Positions 15,326 through 24,146 are shown, counted from the first letter of the stretch. The stretch is 64,000 nt of DNA from Mycolicibacter sinensis (GCF_001667945.1 NZ_LZJK01000159.1:22208-86207); one strand, 5' to 3'. Translations and numbers: made by a program. Notes: generated by a model not told the origin, from the letters alone.

Positions 15326-16239
15326 CATACCCCCGGGCCCGGCAGTGCGGCGCTCAGATAGGTCAGATCCCCGAACGCCACCGCCAAGGCGTCATCGCCG
15401 TACTCCAAGCCGGCGTCGGCGTAGAGCTCGGTGACCTGCCGGCCCGACACGGTCCAGCCCGCCGCGGTCAGGTACTCGACGATGTGGCTGCGTTCGCCGT
15501 GATAGATCAGATCGCCGATCTCCACCTCCAACCCGAGCGCGGCCATTTTCTCCCGGTGCTCGCGCCACTCCGGGCTGGAAAACACCGACGTGTCCTGGAT
15601 GAACTCGCAGGCCAGCCGGCTGCCGGGGGCACTGAGCCCGGTGATGGTGTCAAACAGCGCGTCCTGATCCGCAGGCTGCAGGTAGACCAGCAGGCCCTCG
15701 GCGCTCCACACGGTCGGCGCCTGCGAGTCGAATCCGGCGGCCCGCAGCGCGGCCGGCCAGTCGTCGCGCAGGTCGACGGCCACAGTGCGGCGCTCGGTGG
15801 TCGGCTCGGCGCCCAGGCCGGCCAGGGTGGTGGTCTTGAAGTCGATCACCTGCGGCATGTCGACCTCGTAGACCACGGTGCCGGCCGGCCAGGCCAGCCG
15901 GTAGGCGCGGGCGTCAAGCCCGGCGGCGAGGATGACGGCCTGGCGGATGCCGCTAGCGGTTGCACTCAGGAAGTGCTCGTCGAAAAACCGGGTGCGTACC
16001 CCCATGCCGTGGCCCATCCGGACCGGATCGAAGTCGCCGCCTTCGGGAAAGGCGATCTCGCCGTCCACCAGGCGGGTGAAGAAGTCAATGCCGACGGCAC
16101 GCACCAGTGGCGCCGCGAACGGGTCGTCGATCAGTTTGTCCGGCCCGGTCGTGGCCAGCGCGCGTTGCGCCGCCACCATGGTCGCGGTCGCCCCCACACT
16201 GCTGGCCAGGTCCCAGCTGTCACTGTCCGTGCGCGTCAT
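15325..16239 (-). CDS. SAM-dependent methyltransferase, mycobacterial TIGR00027-type
   Basis: A 304-residue class I methyltransferase of the putative leucine-carboxyl-methyltransferase-like family expanded in mycobacteria. It has an N-terminal DSWDLASSVGATATMVAAQRA segment (about residues 5-26), LIDDPFAAPLVRAVG, the SAM-binding block VILAAGLDARAYRL (about residues 100-113), and VWSAEGLLVYLQ in the middle. Substrates of this family are generally unknown. The start at 16239 gives the conserved N-terminus. It is convergent with tRNA-Lys and monocistronic. Confidence 0.85.
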   Translation of the reverse strand: MTRTDSDSWDLASSVGATATMVAAQRALATTGPDKLIDDPFAAPLVRAVGIDFFTRLVDGEIAFPEGGDFDPVRMGHGMGVRTRFFDEHFLSATASGIRQAVILAAGLDARAYRLAWPAGTVVYEVDMPQVIDFKTTTLAGLGAEPTTERRTVAVDLRDDWPAALRAAGFDSQAPTVWSAEGLLVYLQPADQDALFDTITGLSAPGSRLACEFIQDTSVFSSPEWREHREKMAALGLEVEIGDLIYHGERSHIVEYLTAAGWTVSGRQVTELYADAGLEYGDDALAVAFGDLTYLSAALPGPGV

Positions 16240-16280
16240 CGTCGTGCCTCCGAAATCCCGATCAAAGTTACCTAGACAGG

Positions 16281-17633
16281 CTACCGACTTCCGCTGCGCT
16301 GGGACACCACGCCGCCGGCGACGACGGTCACCGCGACGAGGTCGGCATCGAGCGCGGCCAGCGCCTCGGCCGGATCCGCGGCCAGCAGACACACGTCGCC
16401 GGGTTCACCGGGGGCGATCCTGCGCAGTGCCGCGGGCCGGTCGGGTCGGCCGGTGAACATCGCCAGCGCCTCGCGGGCCGCGATCCGCTCGGTGCGGCCC
16501 AAAACGACACCACTCGGCGTGCTCCGGTGCACCGCGGCCCGCATGGCCGCCCAGGGATCGCCGTCTCCGAACGGCGTGTCAGTGGACAGCGCCACTGCAA
16601 TCCCGTTGTCCCGCAACGACGCCAGCCGCCACAGTTCGTGGTGCCGATCCGCCTCGATCTCGGCCAGGTAGTCATCACCGCGTTCGGCCACGAAGTTGGG
16701 CTGGGTGATGACGATGATGCCGAGCGCGGCGAGGTCGGCCAGCCGGTCATCGGGCACCACCGCGGCGTGTTCGATGCGGTCATCGCGATGCACCCCGGCG
16801 GTTTGCCAGGCCGCGATCGCGACGGTGAGCTGGGCATCGGTGACGCAGTGCAGCGCCACGCCGTGATCACGGGAGTGGTTGTCGCACAGCGCTTTCGCCA
16901 GCGCATCCAGGTCCAGGCGGGCATCGTCGAGGATGATCTTGGTCGGCCCGAGGGTGACCCCGGGCGGGGCAACAACCCCGGCGGGCGCCAGGCAGTGCAG
17001 GCGCTGCAGCAACTCACCGGTGCGCCGCGCCGCGGCAAATACAGCCAGATCGGCATCCCCGTGGTCGGGGGTGGCTTCGGTGATGCCGGTGACGCCCCAC
17101 GCGGCCAGCCGCCGGCTCAGCTGCGTCAGCGACGGCTCCCGGTGCGGCAGCCGGGGCACCGGGTCGCCGTGGGCCCGCAGCAGCCGTCCGTCGCCGTGGT
17201 CGGCCATCGCGGTCCGGGCCAGGCCGGCGGAGTTGAGCACCCACAGCGCGCCGCTGCGGTGCGCCACCCGCACCGGAACCTCCGGTGAAAACCGGTCCAG
17301 CAGTGCAGCGTTGAGCTCGCCGGCGACCGATTCGTGGTAGCCGTAGCCGCGCACCCAACCGTCGCGATCCGGGGTTGCGGAGCGCAGGGCGGCGGCCAGC
17401 TCATCGACCGTGCGCACCTGCGGGGGCCCCAGACACACTGAATCCAGCGCCGCGGCCGCCGACCGCAGATGCAGGTGGTGATCGTGGAGCCCGGGAATCA
17501 CCGTGGCGTTGCGCGCGTCGAGCACATCTTCACCGCGGCGCGCCTCCAGCCGGGGCGCGACTTCGGTGATGGTGTCGGCGAGCCGGATGTCGACCACCGG
17601 CCCGTCCAGCAACACCGCGCGCTGGATCAGCAC
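16281..17633 (-). CDS. Amidohydrolase family protein (YtcJ-like)
   Basis: A 450-residue metal-dependent hydrolase of the amidohydrolase-3 group. The first metal-binding motif is HDHHLHL (about residues 50-56). Later candidates are the HC of ALHCVTDAQL, the H of RIEHAAVVPDDRL and the D of ALSTDTPFGDGDP, the usual order of ligands in the TIM barrel. Such enzymes hydrolyse C-N bonds of amides or cyclic compounds, and the substrate is unknown. The start overlaps the end of the upstream CoA-transferase by 7 nt, so it is the last gene of a three-gene operon with that gene and a crotonase. Confidence 0.82.
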   Translation of the reverse strand: MLIQRAVLLDGPVVDIRLADTITEVAPRLEARRGEDVLDARNATVIPGLHDHHLHLRSAAAALDSVCLGPPQVRTVDELAAALRSATPDRDGWVRGYGYHESVAGELNAALLDRFSPEVPVRVAHRSGALWVLNSAGLARTAMADHGDGRLLRAHGDPVPRLPHREPSLTQLSRRLAAWGVTGITEATPDHGDADLAVFAAARRTGELLQRLHCLAPAGVVAPPGVTLGPTKIILDDARLDLDALAKALCDNHSRDHGVALHCVTDAQLTVAIAAWQTAGVHRDDRIEHAAVVPDDRLADLAALGIIVITQPNFVAERGDDYLAEIEADRHHELWRLASLRDNGIAVALSTDTPFGDGDPWAAMRAAVHRSTPSGVVLGRTERIAAREALAMFTGRPDRPAALRRIAPGEPGDVCLLAADPAEALAALDADLVAVTVVAGGVVSQRSGSR

Positions 17634-18778
17634 CGCGACGCCGCCTGAACGAGTTCGCCGACCCGCGCATTGTCGGCCCCCAGCCGCGGGCCGCGGCCCT
17701 CGATCCGCGGGCGGCCTGGCGGCGACGCCGGGTGCTCACCGGGGGGCTGCAGCGGTAGCGCGGCATACCCGGCGGCGACGGTGGCCAGCGAGAAGGCGAT
17801 CAGCTCGCCGCCGCCGCGGGCCAGCGCCTCGAACACCGCGACGGCCGCTTCGATGCCGGTCAGCGGATCGGCGATGGCGTCGCCGCAGAACACCGGGTCG
17901 CCAGCACCGTCGAAGCCCACCAGCCCGCCGCCCACCGCGGCGTCGTCACCGAAGCCGGGGAAACCGCCATGGCCGGTGATCTGCAGCCACACCCGCCCCG
18001 GCCGGCCCGTTACGTCGAGCGGCCCCAGACCGCGGCGGGCCAGCGCCGCGGGACGCGAGCCTTCCAACACCACGTCGGCGGCCGCCAGCAACTGCGCCAG
18101 AAACACCGCGTCGTGATCGAAATCGATGGCGCACGACAGTTTTCCGGTGTTCATCCAGTCGAAGAACGCGCGGTCCCCCGCACGCGTCCCGTCCGGGCGT
18201 GACGGGCTTTCCACCTTGACCACCGTGGCGCCGGCCTGCGCCAGCAGCTGTCCGCACAGCGGCCCGGCCCACAGCGAGGTCAGGTCGACGACCAGGGCCC
18301 CGCCCGGTCCGCGGCTCGGGCCCGCAGGACCGACCCGGCGGATCAGCGGTGGCGCGGCAGCGGTCTCCCCCAGCCCGGCGGCGGGAAGGTCGAGCAGCCG
18401 GGCACGGCCGACCACGTCGGCTACCGGCTGATCGGCCGCCCATGCGGCGATGGCGGCCCACGGCTCACCGGGGCAATCGGTTTCGATCAGGGCGGGCACG
18501 GCGTCGAGGTCGTCGGGACGCGACAAGGTGAGTGCCCACCAACCGTCGACGGCGGGCAGCAGCCGGGAGGCGCCCCCGGGCGACACCCGGCCGGCGCGGG
18601 TGAAGCCCCGCAGCGCGGCGCGGCCGGCCAGCAGCGACGCGGCGTCGACGCCCAAATCCAGCCGATCGACGAGCTGCCCGGCGCGCTGCAGCACCGCGGC
18701 GCGGGAGAAATCCGGGCGGCCGTCGGGCGCACCGGTCAGCCAAGCCAAACCGGATGCGCCCCAAGCCGCCTCGGCCAT
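17627..18778 (-). CDS. CaiB/BaiF-type CoA-transferase with apparent domain permutation
   Basis: A 383-residue class III CoA-transferase-like protein. The Rossmann half normally found first begins only near residue 165 (GALVVDLTSLWAGPLCGQLL, then ATVVKVESPS) and includes a catalytic-Asp motif FCGDAIADPLTG near residue 325. The segment before it (about 85-160, with DGWWALTLSRPDDLDAVPAL and a WAADQPVADVVGRARLL helix) resembles the small domain that usually comes after the large one. This suggests a circularly permuted enzyme or the second half of a former tandem. It would move CoA between acyl donors and acceptors. It is coupled to the crotonase upstream by a TGATG overlap. Confidence 0.7.
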   Translation of the reverse strand: MAEAAWGASGLAWLTGAPDGRPDFSRAAVLQRAGQLVDRLDLGVDAASLLAGRAALRGFTRAGRVSPGGASRLLPAVDGWWALTLSRPDDLDAVPALIETDCPGEPWAAIAAWAADQPVADVVGRARLLDLPAAGLGETAAAPPLIRRVGPAGPSRGPGGALVVDLTSLWAGPLCGQLLAQAGATVVKVESPSRPDGTRAGDRAFFDWMNTGKLSCAIDFDHDAVFLAQLLAAADVVLEGSRPAALARRGLGPLDVTGRPGRVWLQITGHGGFPGFGDDAAVGGGLVGFDGAGDPVFCGDAIADPLTGIEAAVAVFEALARGGGELIAFSLATVAAGYAALPLQPPGEHPASPPGRPRIEGRGPRLGADNARVGELVQAASRC

Positions 18779-19722
18779 CAAAACGTCGCGATCTCGTCGA
18801 TCAGCCCCCAGCGCAGGGCGGTCGGTGCGTCGATGGTGCGGCCGGACAGGATCAGATACGCCGTGCGCCACCGTCCGATCCGGCGGGTGATGCTGACGGT
18901 GCCGCCGGCGCCCGGGATCAGCCCGAGGTTCAGCTCCGGCAGACCCAGCACCGTCTCGGGGTGGGCCCGCACCCGGCCGCAGAAGGCCGCCATCTCCAGG
19001 CCGCTGCCCAGCACCTGGCCGTGGATCTCGGCGCGGCAGCGCTTGCCGAGCCGAGCGGTCAGCGCATCCAGCGCCAGCGCGGGGCTGTAGCGGGTGCGGG
19101 CCAGGTGCGCGCTGGGCACGTCGGTGAAGCCGCCGAACTCGGCGAGGTCACCGCCGCTGCAGAACGACCGCCCGGTCCCGCACAGCACCACCTCGTCGAT
19201 CGAGGTGTCAGCGGTAGCGACGGCCAGCCCGTCGAGCAGCGCGGCGCGCATCGCGTTGGTGAAGGCGTTGTGCCGCTGCGGGCGGTTGAACCGCAGCCGC
19301 AACGTGTCGCCGTCCCGATCGATGACCACCGGGTCGCTGGTGTCGGGCGCGGTGGCCGGCCCCCGCTCGGCCAGCCAGCCGGCGAACTCCGGGCCGGCCT
19401 GCAGCACCGAGTAGGCCAGCGATTCGGTGACCACCCCGGCGCGTGCGGGCGCCGCCGGATCCACCGCGCGCAGCACGTCGTCGCAGATCGCCGCCGCATG
19501 CGGACGGCGCCGGCACCGATCGGCGAGGTCGGCCAGCGCCTCGGCCACCGATCCCACGGTGATCACCCGGTGATCCGTCGCATCGGTCTCCGAGAGGGTG
19601 AAGCTGGCACGCTGCAGCCAGTGTTCGGCGTGCGCGGTGTCGAAGCGGGTGCCCGTCGCGATGATGATCCCGGCGCCGGGCTCGGCGTCGGGTGGCGCCT
19701 GGAGGTCGACCACGCTGATCAT
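18778..19722 (-). CDS. Enoyl-CoA hydratase/isomerase with N-terminal extension
   Basis: A 314-residue crotonase-superfamily protein. The crotonase core starts near residue 130 (LRLRFNRPQRHNAFTNAMRA) and shows the oxyanion-hole blocks CSGGDLAEF and GSGLEMAAF and the PGAGGTVSITRRIG segment. The roughly 125-residue N-terminal extension, beginning MISVVDLQAPPDAEPGAG, is not part of a normal 260-residue hydratase and I do not recognise it. It hydrates or isomerises an enoyl-CoA in a degradation pathway shared with the CoA-transferase and amidohydrolase. It is divergent from the acyl-CoA ligase at 19817. Confidence 0.78.
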   Translation of the reverse strand: MISVVDLQAPPDAEPGAGIIIATGTRFDTAHAEHWLQRASFTLSETDATDHRVITVGSVAEALADLADRCRRRPHAAAICDDVLRAVDPAAPARAGVVTESLAYSVLQAGPEFAGWLAERGPATAPDTSDPVVIDRDGDTLRLRFNRPQRHNAFTNAMRAALLDGLAVATADTSIDEVVLCGTGRSFCSGGDLAEFGGFTDVPSAHLARTRYSPALALDALTARLGKRCRAEIHGQVLGSGLEMAAFCGRVRAHPETVLGLPELNLGLIPGAGGTVSITRRIGRWRTAYLILSGRTIDAPTALRWGLIDEIATF

Positions 19723-19789
19723 GACGCACGTCAGCGTACCGAGGGCCGGGTGCGACCATGCTCCGCACGGTAGCGGAACTACCAGAAAA

Positions 19790-19806
19790 TGATAATGTCG
19801 TTCTCA
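19790..19806. promoter_or_regulatory. GAGAAT-type operator (copy 1)
   Basis: TGATAA, 5 bp, TTCTCA in the 94-bp gap between the divergent crotonase and ligase genes, ending 10 bp before the ligase ATG. It differs from the shared palindrome GAGAAT-N3-RTTCTC by one base in the left arm. A bound protein here could control both operons. Confidence 0.5.
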
Positions 19807-19816
19807 TTCACGACGC

Positions 19817-21361
19817 ATGACGGGGAGCCGAGCGGTGAGCATTTCGTTGTTGCTGGAAATGGCGGTGTCCGCCGACCCGGACCGGGTCGCCGTGGTCTCG
19901 GAATCGGCCCGCTACACCACCGCGGAGCTCAACGCCCTCGCCGACGCCGGGGCCGGCGTGATCAACGAGACCGGCGCACGCAGTGTGGCCTACGTCGGGA
20001 TGGGTGGCGACATGCTGCCGCTGCTGCTGTTCTCCGCGGCGCGCGCCGGGCAGCCCTTCGCGCCGCTGAACTACCGGCTCAGCGGGCAGGCGCTGCGAGA
20101 GCTGATCGCCCGGCTGCCGCAACCGCTGGTCGTCGTCGACAAGGAGTACCTCGATCTGATCGGGGAGGTCGGCGACCTCGGCGGCGGCGGGATCGATTCG
20201 GACACCTTCTGCGCGCGGGCCCGCACCACCGCACCCGCGGTGCAATGGCCGGATCCCGATGACGTGGCGGTCGTGTTGTTCACCTCCGGCACCACCTCCG
20301 CACCGAAAGCCGTTGAGCTGACCCACAACAACCTGACCAGCTACGTAACCGGCACGGTGGAGTTCGGTTCCGCCGAACCCCAGGACGCCGCGCTGATCTG
20401 CGTTCCGCCGTATCACATCGCCGGCGTCGGAGCCGCGCTGAGCAACCTCTACGCCGGCCGCAAATCGGTGTATCTGCGCCGCTTCAGCGCCGCTGAATGG
20501 GTCCGGCTGGTCACGACCGAGGCGGTGACCACCGCGACCGTGGTGCCCACCATGCTCGAGCGCATCGTCTCGGAACTGGAAGCCCACCCCACCCCGCTGC
20601 CCACCCTGCGCAACCTGGCTTACGGCGGCTCCAAAGTGGCCCTGCCCCTGGTGCGCCGGGCGCTGGACCTGCTGCCCGAGGTCGGCTTCGTCAACGCCTA
20701 CGGGCTGACCGAGACCAGTTCGACAGTCGCGGTACTCACCCCCGAAGACCACCGCACCGCTTATGAATCCAGCGACGACGACGTCCGCAAGCGGTTGGGC
20801 TCGGTCGGGCGCCCGGTGCCCGGTATCGAGGTCGTCATCCGCGACGACGAAGGCCGGCCGGTTGCCGCCGGCGTACCCGGCGAGCTGTTCGTCCGGGGCG
20901 AGCAGGTCTCGGGCACCTACACCGGCATCGGATCGGTGCTCGACGCCGACGGCTGGTTCCCGACACGTGATCTGGCGGTGCTGGACAGCGAGGGCTACCT
21001 GTTCATCGTCGGCCGCTCCGACGACACCATCATCCGCGGCGGCGAGAACATCGCCCCCGCCGAGATCGAAGACGTGCTGGTGGAGCACCCCGAGGTTCGG
21101 GAGGTCGCGGTGGTCGGGGCCCCCGATCCGGAGTGGGGTCAGATCATCGTCGCGTGCGTGGTCCCGGCACCGGGTGCGGCGCCGCAACCCGACGCGCTGC
21201 GCGAGTATGTTCGGCAACAGCTGCGCGGGTCCCGCACGCCGGACCGGATCGTCTTCCGGCCGGAGCTGCCGACTACCCCGACCGGCAAGGTGCTGCGCCG
21301 GGAACTCGTTTCTGAACTGACCGAAGCACTGCAAACCGTCCAAGCCGAAGGGGCGCAATGA
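19817..21361 (+). CDS. Acyl-CoA synthetase (FadD-type, AMP-forming)
   Basis: A 514-residue ANL-superfamily enzyme that activates a carboxylic acid with ATP and CoA. The P-loop-like A3 motif is FTSGTTSAPKAVELTH. A5 is AYGLTETSS, A7 is GWFPTRDLAVLD, A8 contains GRSDDTIIRGGENIAPAEIE, and the catalytic lysine motif near the C-terminus is PTGKVLRREL. The length is typical. The usual Gly in TSGTTG is replaced by Ser, which is a minor deviation. The last bases overlap the start of the small gene downstream (ATGA), so the two are coupled. The substrate is unknown; the neighbours suggest a lipid or cyclic acid. Confidence 0.88.
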   Translation: MTGSRAVSISLLLEMAVSADPDRVAVVSESARYTTAELNALADAGAGVINETGARSVAYVGMGGDMLPLLLFSAARAGQPFAPLNYRLSGQALRELIARLPQPLVVVDKEYLDLIGEVGDLGGGGIDSDTFCARARTTAPAVQWPDPDDVAVVLFTSGTTSAPKAVELTHNNLTSYVTGTVEFGSAEPQDAALICVPPYHIAGVGAALSNLYAGRKSVYLRRFSAAEWVRLVTTEAVTTATVVPTMLERIVSELEAHPTPLPTLRNLAYGGSKVALPLVRRALDLLPEVGFVNAYGLTETSSTVAVLTPEDHRTAYESSDDDVRKRLGSVGRPVPGIEVVIRDDEGRPVAAGVPGELFVRGEQVSGTYTGIGSVLDADGWFPTRDLAVLDSEGYLFIVGRSDDTIIRGGENIAPAEIEDVLVEHPEVREVAVVGAPDPEWGQIIVACVVPAPGAAPQPDALREYVRQQLRGSRTPDRIVFRPELPTTPTGKVLRRELVSELTEALQTVQAEGAQ

Positions 21362-21660
21362 TCAAGTCCGGTACCCGTCTGAAGAGTCAGGTGTGCGACA
21401 CCCAGGTCATCGTGGTGAAGACCGCCGACAGCCTCGATGAGCTGCGTGCCGGCGGCGCCCCGATGGTGCCCTTGGAGGACAGCGCGGCCGGCGGCGCGAC
21501 CCTGGACCCCGCCTTCGCCGGCGGCGCCGTGATGGGCAAGCGCTACGTCGACGACGCTGGCGCCGAGGTGCTGGTCACCAAGGCCGGCGCCGGGACGTTG
21601 AGCATCGGCACCGTGCCGATGACCATCAAGGAAGCCAAGCCGCTGCCGGCCAGCGACTGA
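21358..21660 (+). CDS. Small conserved protein after acyl-CoA ligase
   Basis: A 100-residue protein starting MIKSGTRLKSQVCDTQVIVV, with a Gly/Ala-rich middle and a beta-rich C-terminus (AEVLVTKAGAGTLSIG). It is translationally coupled to the ligase (ATGA at 21358-21361). Small proteins of this kind accompany acyl-CoA ligases in mycobacteria, but I know of no demonstrated function. A hairpin overlaps its stop codon. Confidence 0.6.
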   Translation: MIKSGTRLKSQVCDTQVIVVKTADSLDELRAGGAPMVPLEDSAAGGATLDPAFAGGAVMGKRYVDDAGAEVLVTKAGAGTLSIGTVPMTIKEAKPLPASD

Positions 21661-21669
21661 CCGGCAGCG
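21641..21669. terminator. Hairpin between convergent genes
   Basis: CGCTGCCGG (21641-21649) pairs perfectly with CCGGCAGCG (21661-21669) around an 11-nt loop containing the TGA of the small gene. No U-run follows. It probably terminates both convergent transcripts. Confidence 0.5.
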
Positions 21670-21678
21670 CCGGCCCGC

Positions 21679-22188
21679 TCAGGCCTGCTCTGGTGCCGGC
21701 GGCCGGAAGAACACCACCAGCTGCCCGATTCCGCCGGCCAGGCCGAGCCCGGCCGCGATCAGCAGGCCGGTCCACCCGTCGCACCAGTTCTGCCCGAACA
21801 GCAGCTGGTCCAGGCTGAGCGGCCCGGCGCCGAGCATGGCGATGCCGACGGCGACGGTGGCCAGCACCAGGTTGTACTCCCAGCCGCTCTTGACGATGAA
21901 GAAGCCGTTGCCGCGGTGCACCGTCCAGGCCGCCACCAACATCAGCGCGACGAAGCCCGCCGCGGGAATCGGCGTGAGCAGACCGGCGGCCAGGCCCAAG
22001 CCGGCGGCGATCTCGGTGCCGGCGGCCATCCGGGCGTGCAACGTGCCCGGCCGCATCCCGATGCTGTCGAACCAGCGTGCCGTGCCGGGGATCCGGCCCC
22101 CGGAGAAGATCTTGTTGTAGCCGTGTGCGGCCATGGTCAGGCCCAGGCAGAGCCGCACGATCAACAGTCCCACGCCGTAAGCGGTCAT
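21679..22188 (-). CDS. DoxX family membrane protein
   Basis: A 169-residue protein with four predicted membrane segments (about residues 5-25, 55-80, 80-100 and 135-155). The first carries the DoxX signature LLIVRLCLGLTMAAHGYNKI. The central block is RWFDSIGM, then GTEIAAGLGLAAGLLTPI. DoxX proteins are inner-membrane proteins of mostly unknown role, in mycobacteria linked to membrane-bound oxidoreductase complexes and oxidative stress. The start overlaps the stop of the two-domain protein upstream (ATGA), so it is last in the TetR operon. Confidence 0.82.
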   Translation of the reverse strand: MTAYGVGLLIVRLCLGLTMAAHGYNKIFSGGRIPGTARWFDSIGMRPGTLHARMAAGTEIAAGLGLAAGLLTPIPAAGFVALMLVAAWTVHRGNGFFIVKSGWEYNLVLATVAVGIAMLGAGPLSLDQLLFGQNWCDGWTGLLIAAGLGLAGGIGQLVVFFRPPAPEQA

Positions 22189-22871
22189 CGAATGGGTTCT
22201 CCTTCTGCTTGATCTTCTTGGTCGTCTTGCTGATCCGTCACGCGCATCACGTGCTGGAGCCGGCCGACGAAGACCGGCGGATAGACGCCGACGCCGGCCC
22301 GGGTGATCCATTCGGCGGCGAATTCGGGTTGGCTGATCCACCGCGCGGCGCCGGCTTCGTCCACCTCTTCGGAGGCCTCCTGCAGCATGAACACTTCACG
22401 GGGATTGTCAAAAGCCTGGAATATCAGGATCTTCCGGATGCCTGCCGCGGTGAAATCTCTGGCGGTGGCATGGACGTGCGCGATCAGCGTCCCGGCGTCG
22501 ACGACTTCGGCCACCGCCGCGACTACTACGCCCGGCGGTTCGGCGAGGCTCGCCGGCTCGGCCAGGTCGATCCGCTCCGCCAGCGCACCGGCGAAGACGG
22601 CCGGGATGTCGCTGACACCGACGGCGTCGAACCAGCCCATGAACGCCTCGTCGCGCAGCAGGTCGACCACCGGCTGCGCGGCGCGGATCGCCATCACCGC
22701 CAGCACCCGGCCGGGATCGACAGACGAGGTGTAGATCAGGACGTGGCGCGCACCCAGGTGAGCCAGGCTGTCGCGGTGACGTTGCAACAGCGGCCAAACC
22801 CGGGCCGGATCCGGAACCCGGTAGTCCGTCACCAACACCAGGGAGCGCGACTGCGGCTCCGACACGTTCAC
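22185..22871 (-). CDS. Uncharacterised protein with two related halves
   Basis: A protein of about 228 residues made of two similar alpha/beta halves. The first has VLVTDYRVPDPARVWPLLQR and HVLIYTSSVDPGRVLAVMAI. The second has IAHVHATARDFTAAG and KILIFQAFDNPREVFMLQEA. The pattern looks like a tandem of dimeric alpha/beta-barrel (ferredoxin-like) domains. The function is unknown. A GTG at 22871 or a TTG at 22877 is the start. It lies between a second unknown gene and doxX in the TetR-led operon. Confidence 0.6.
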   Translation of the reverse strand: MNVSEPQSRSLVLVTDYRVPDPARVWPLLQRHRDSLAHLGARHVLIYTSSVDPGRVLAVMAIRAAQPVVDLLRDEAFMGWFDAVGVSDIPAVFAGALAERIDLAEPASLAEPPGVVVAAVAEVVDAGTLIAHVHATARDFTAAGIRKILIFQAFDNPREVFMLQEASEEVDEAGAARWISQPEFAAEWITRAGVGVYPPVFVGRLQHVMRVTDQQDDQEDQAEGEPIR

Positions 22872-22893
22872 GGTCAACGCGCGATAGCGCCCG

Positions 22894-23430
22894 TCAGCTG
22901 GCGGGGCTCAGGTCCGCAGCGACTGAGGTACATGCCGCCGGACCGCAGCGGAACGTCTCAATCTGGGCCGTTCCCGAACCGGTGGCCGCCGGGTCGACAC
23001 CGGCCGCCCGCAACGCCTGGGCCTTGAAGGCGCGGGCCGCCGCGCTGAGCCGGTGCTGTCGGGTGTCGACGTCGCGATGCAGTTCGGCGGGCACCGCTCC
23101 CCACAGCGTCACCTCGGTGCTGCTGTGCTCCAGCGCGTCGAGCACGCCCTGGCGCACTTGGGCGTGGCCGTCGAACATCTCGGCGCAGACGGCGATCGTC
23201 TGGGGGTGCGGCCACTGCTCCCACTGCTTGAGCACCGACGCCAGGTCCAACACCTGGGCCCCGAGGATCTGCAAGGGCCGGATGTCCTCCCGGTCGTCGA
23301 GGATCATCACGGTGACGTCCCACCCGGCCGTCGCGCGGTCGTAGAGCCAGCCGCCGGCGGCGGTCACCACGTCCAGCACGCCGCGGCCGACCACGTCGAA
23401 CCGGTAGCGCATGTCCGGATCGCTGCTCAC
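22894..23430 (-). CDS. Uncharacterised protein in TetR operon
   Basis: A 178-residue protein beginning VSSDPDMRYRFDVVGRGVLD, with VTVMILDDREDIRPLQILGA and late Cys residues (CGPAACTSVAADL). It may be a small alpha/beta protein. No family is recognised. The GTG at 23430 overlaps the TGA of the TetR gene (GTGA at 23427-23430), which favours this start over the ATG at 23412. Confidence 0.55.
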   Translation of the reverse strand: MSSDPDMRYRFDVVGRGVLDVVTAAGGWLYDRATAGWDVTVMILDDREDIRPLQILGAQVLDLASVLKQWEQWPHPQTIAVCAEMFDGHAQVRQGVLDALEHSSTEVTLWGAVPAELHRDVDTRQHRLSAAARAFKAQALRAAGVDPAATGSGTAQIETFRCGPAACTSVAADLSPAS

Positions 23431-24041
23431 GGCTGCCCGTCCTTTACCGGCGGAGCGAAGTCGCGGGCCAGTGTTTCCGTGTACGCCGTGAACACCTCGT
23501 TCAGAGGTATTGAGGGGTCCAGAAGCCATGACATCTCCATTCCGTTGATAAAGGCGAGAATCTCGGCGGCCTTGATGCCCGCGTCGAAGTCGGTGCGGTA
23601 GCGGCCGGCGTCCTGGCCACGCCGGATCAGGTCGGCGACGATATCCACCGCGGCGCGGTAGCGCTTGAGCATCCGGTCGTGCAGCGGCGCCTCGGGCAGG
23701 ACGTTCTCGGCGAGCAGCACGGTGAACGTTCCGACCAGTTCGGGTGCGCGGGCGAACCGCTCGGCCACCCGCTGGATCTCCTCGATGAGGTCGCCGCTTC
23801 GGTCGGCGTGGGTGTCGTCGTCGGCGTCGCGGGCGTCGAGCACCGCGTGCAGCAGCTGTTCCTTGGAGGAGAAGTGGTGCAGCAGGCCCGCCGCACTGAC
23901 ACCGGCGTTGCGGGCGATCTGCGCCAGGGAGGTGTTGCGCCAGCCGTTGCGCGCCAGCAGCCGTTCGGCGGCCAGCAGGATGCGCTGCCGGCGGTCCTCG
24001 CCTTTGGCGAGCAGTGTGGCGTACGGCCGTGGTGAGGTCAC
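23427..24041 (-). CDS. TetR family regulator
   Basis: A TetR-type repressor of about 204 residues. The N-terminal HTH is visible: RRQRILLAAERLLARNGWRN, then TSLAQIARNAGVSAAGLLHH followed by FSSKEQLLHAVLD. The C-terminal ligand domain is all-helical. The GTG at 24041 is chosen, because a further upstream frame start at 24074 would lie inside the palindrome. An 8-bp inverted repeat lies 16 bp upstream (24057-24088), typical of autoregulation. It heads the operon with two unknown proteins and DoxX. Confidence 0.85.
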   Translation of the reverse strand: MTSPRPYATLLAKGEDRRQRILLAAERLLARNGWRNTSLAQIARNAGVSAAGLLHHFSSKEQLLHAVLDARDADDDTHADRSGDLIEEIQRVAERFARAPELVGTFTVLLAENVLPEAPLHDRMLKRYRAAVDIVADLIRRGQDAGRYRTDFDAGIKAAEILAFINGMEMSWLLDPSIPLNEVFTAYTETLARDFAPPVKDGQP

Positions 24042-24056
24042 CGGGCTCCTTCGATC

Positions 24057-24088
24057 AACCAACCAAGTGAACACACAGTAGGTTGGTT
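24057..24088. promoter_or_regulatory. TetR operator candidate AACCAACC-N16-GGTTGGTT
   Basis: A perfect 8-bp inverted repeat (24057-24064 and 24081-24088) separated by 16 bp, directly in front of the TetR start. The arms are themselves repeats of AACC. Position and symmetry suggest autoregulation by the TetR encoded at 23427-24041. Confidence 0.6.
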
Positions 24089-24146
24089 AGGGCGGTTGTG
24101 ACAAGGGTCTCATCAAAGAAACTTTTTCGCTGACCTCACGCCCAGT

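Noticed and set aside
19808..21358. Long open frame antisense to the acyl-CoA ligase
   Set aside because: It is the mirror of a clear ligase gene; its composition (Gly/His/Arg/Gln-rich) is typical of high-GC antisense frames.
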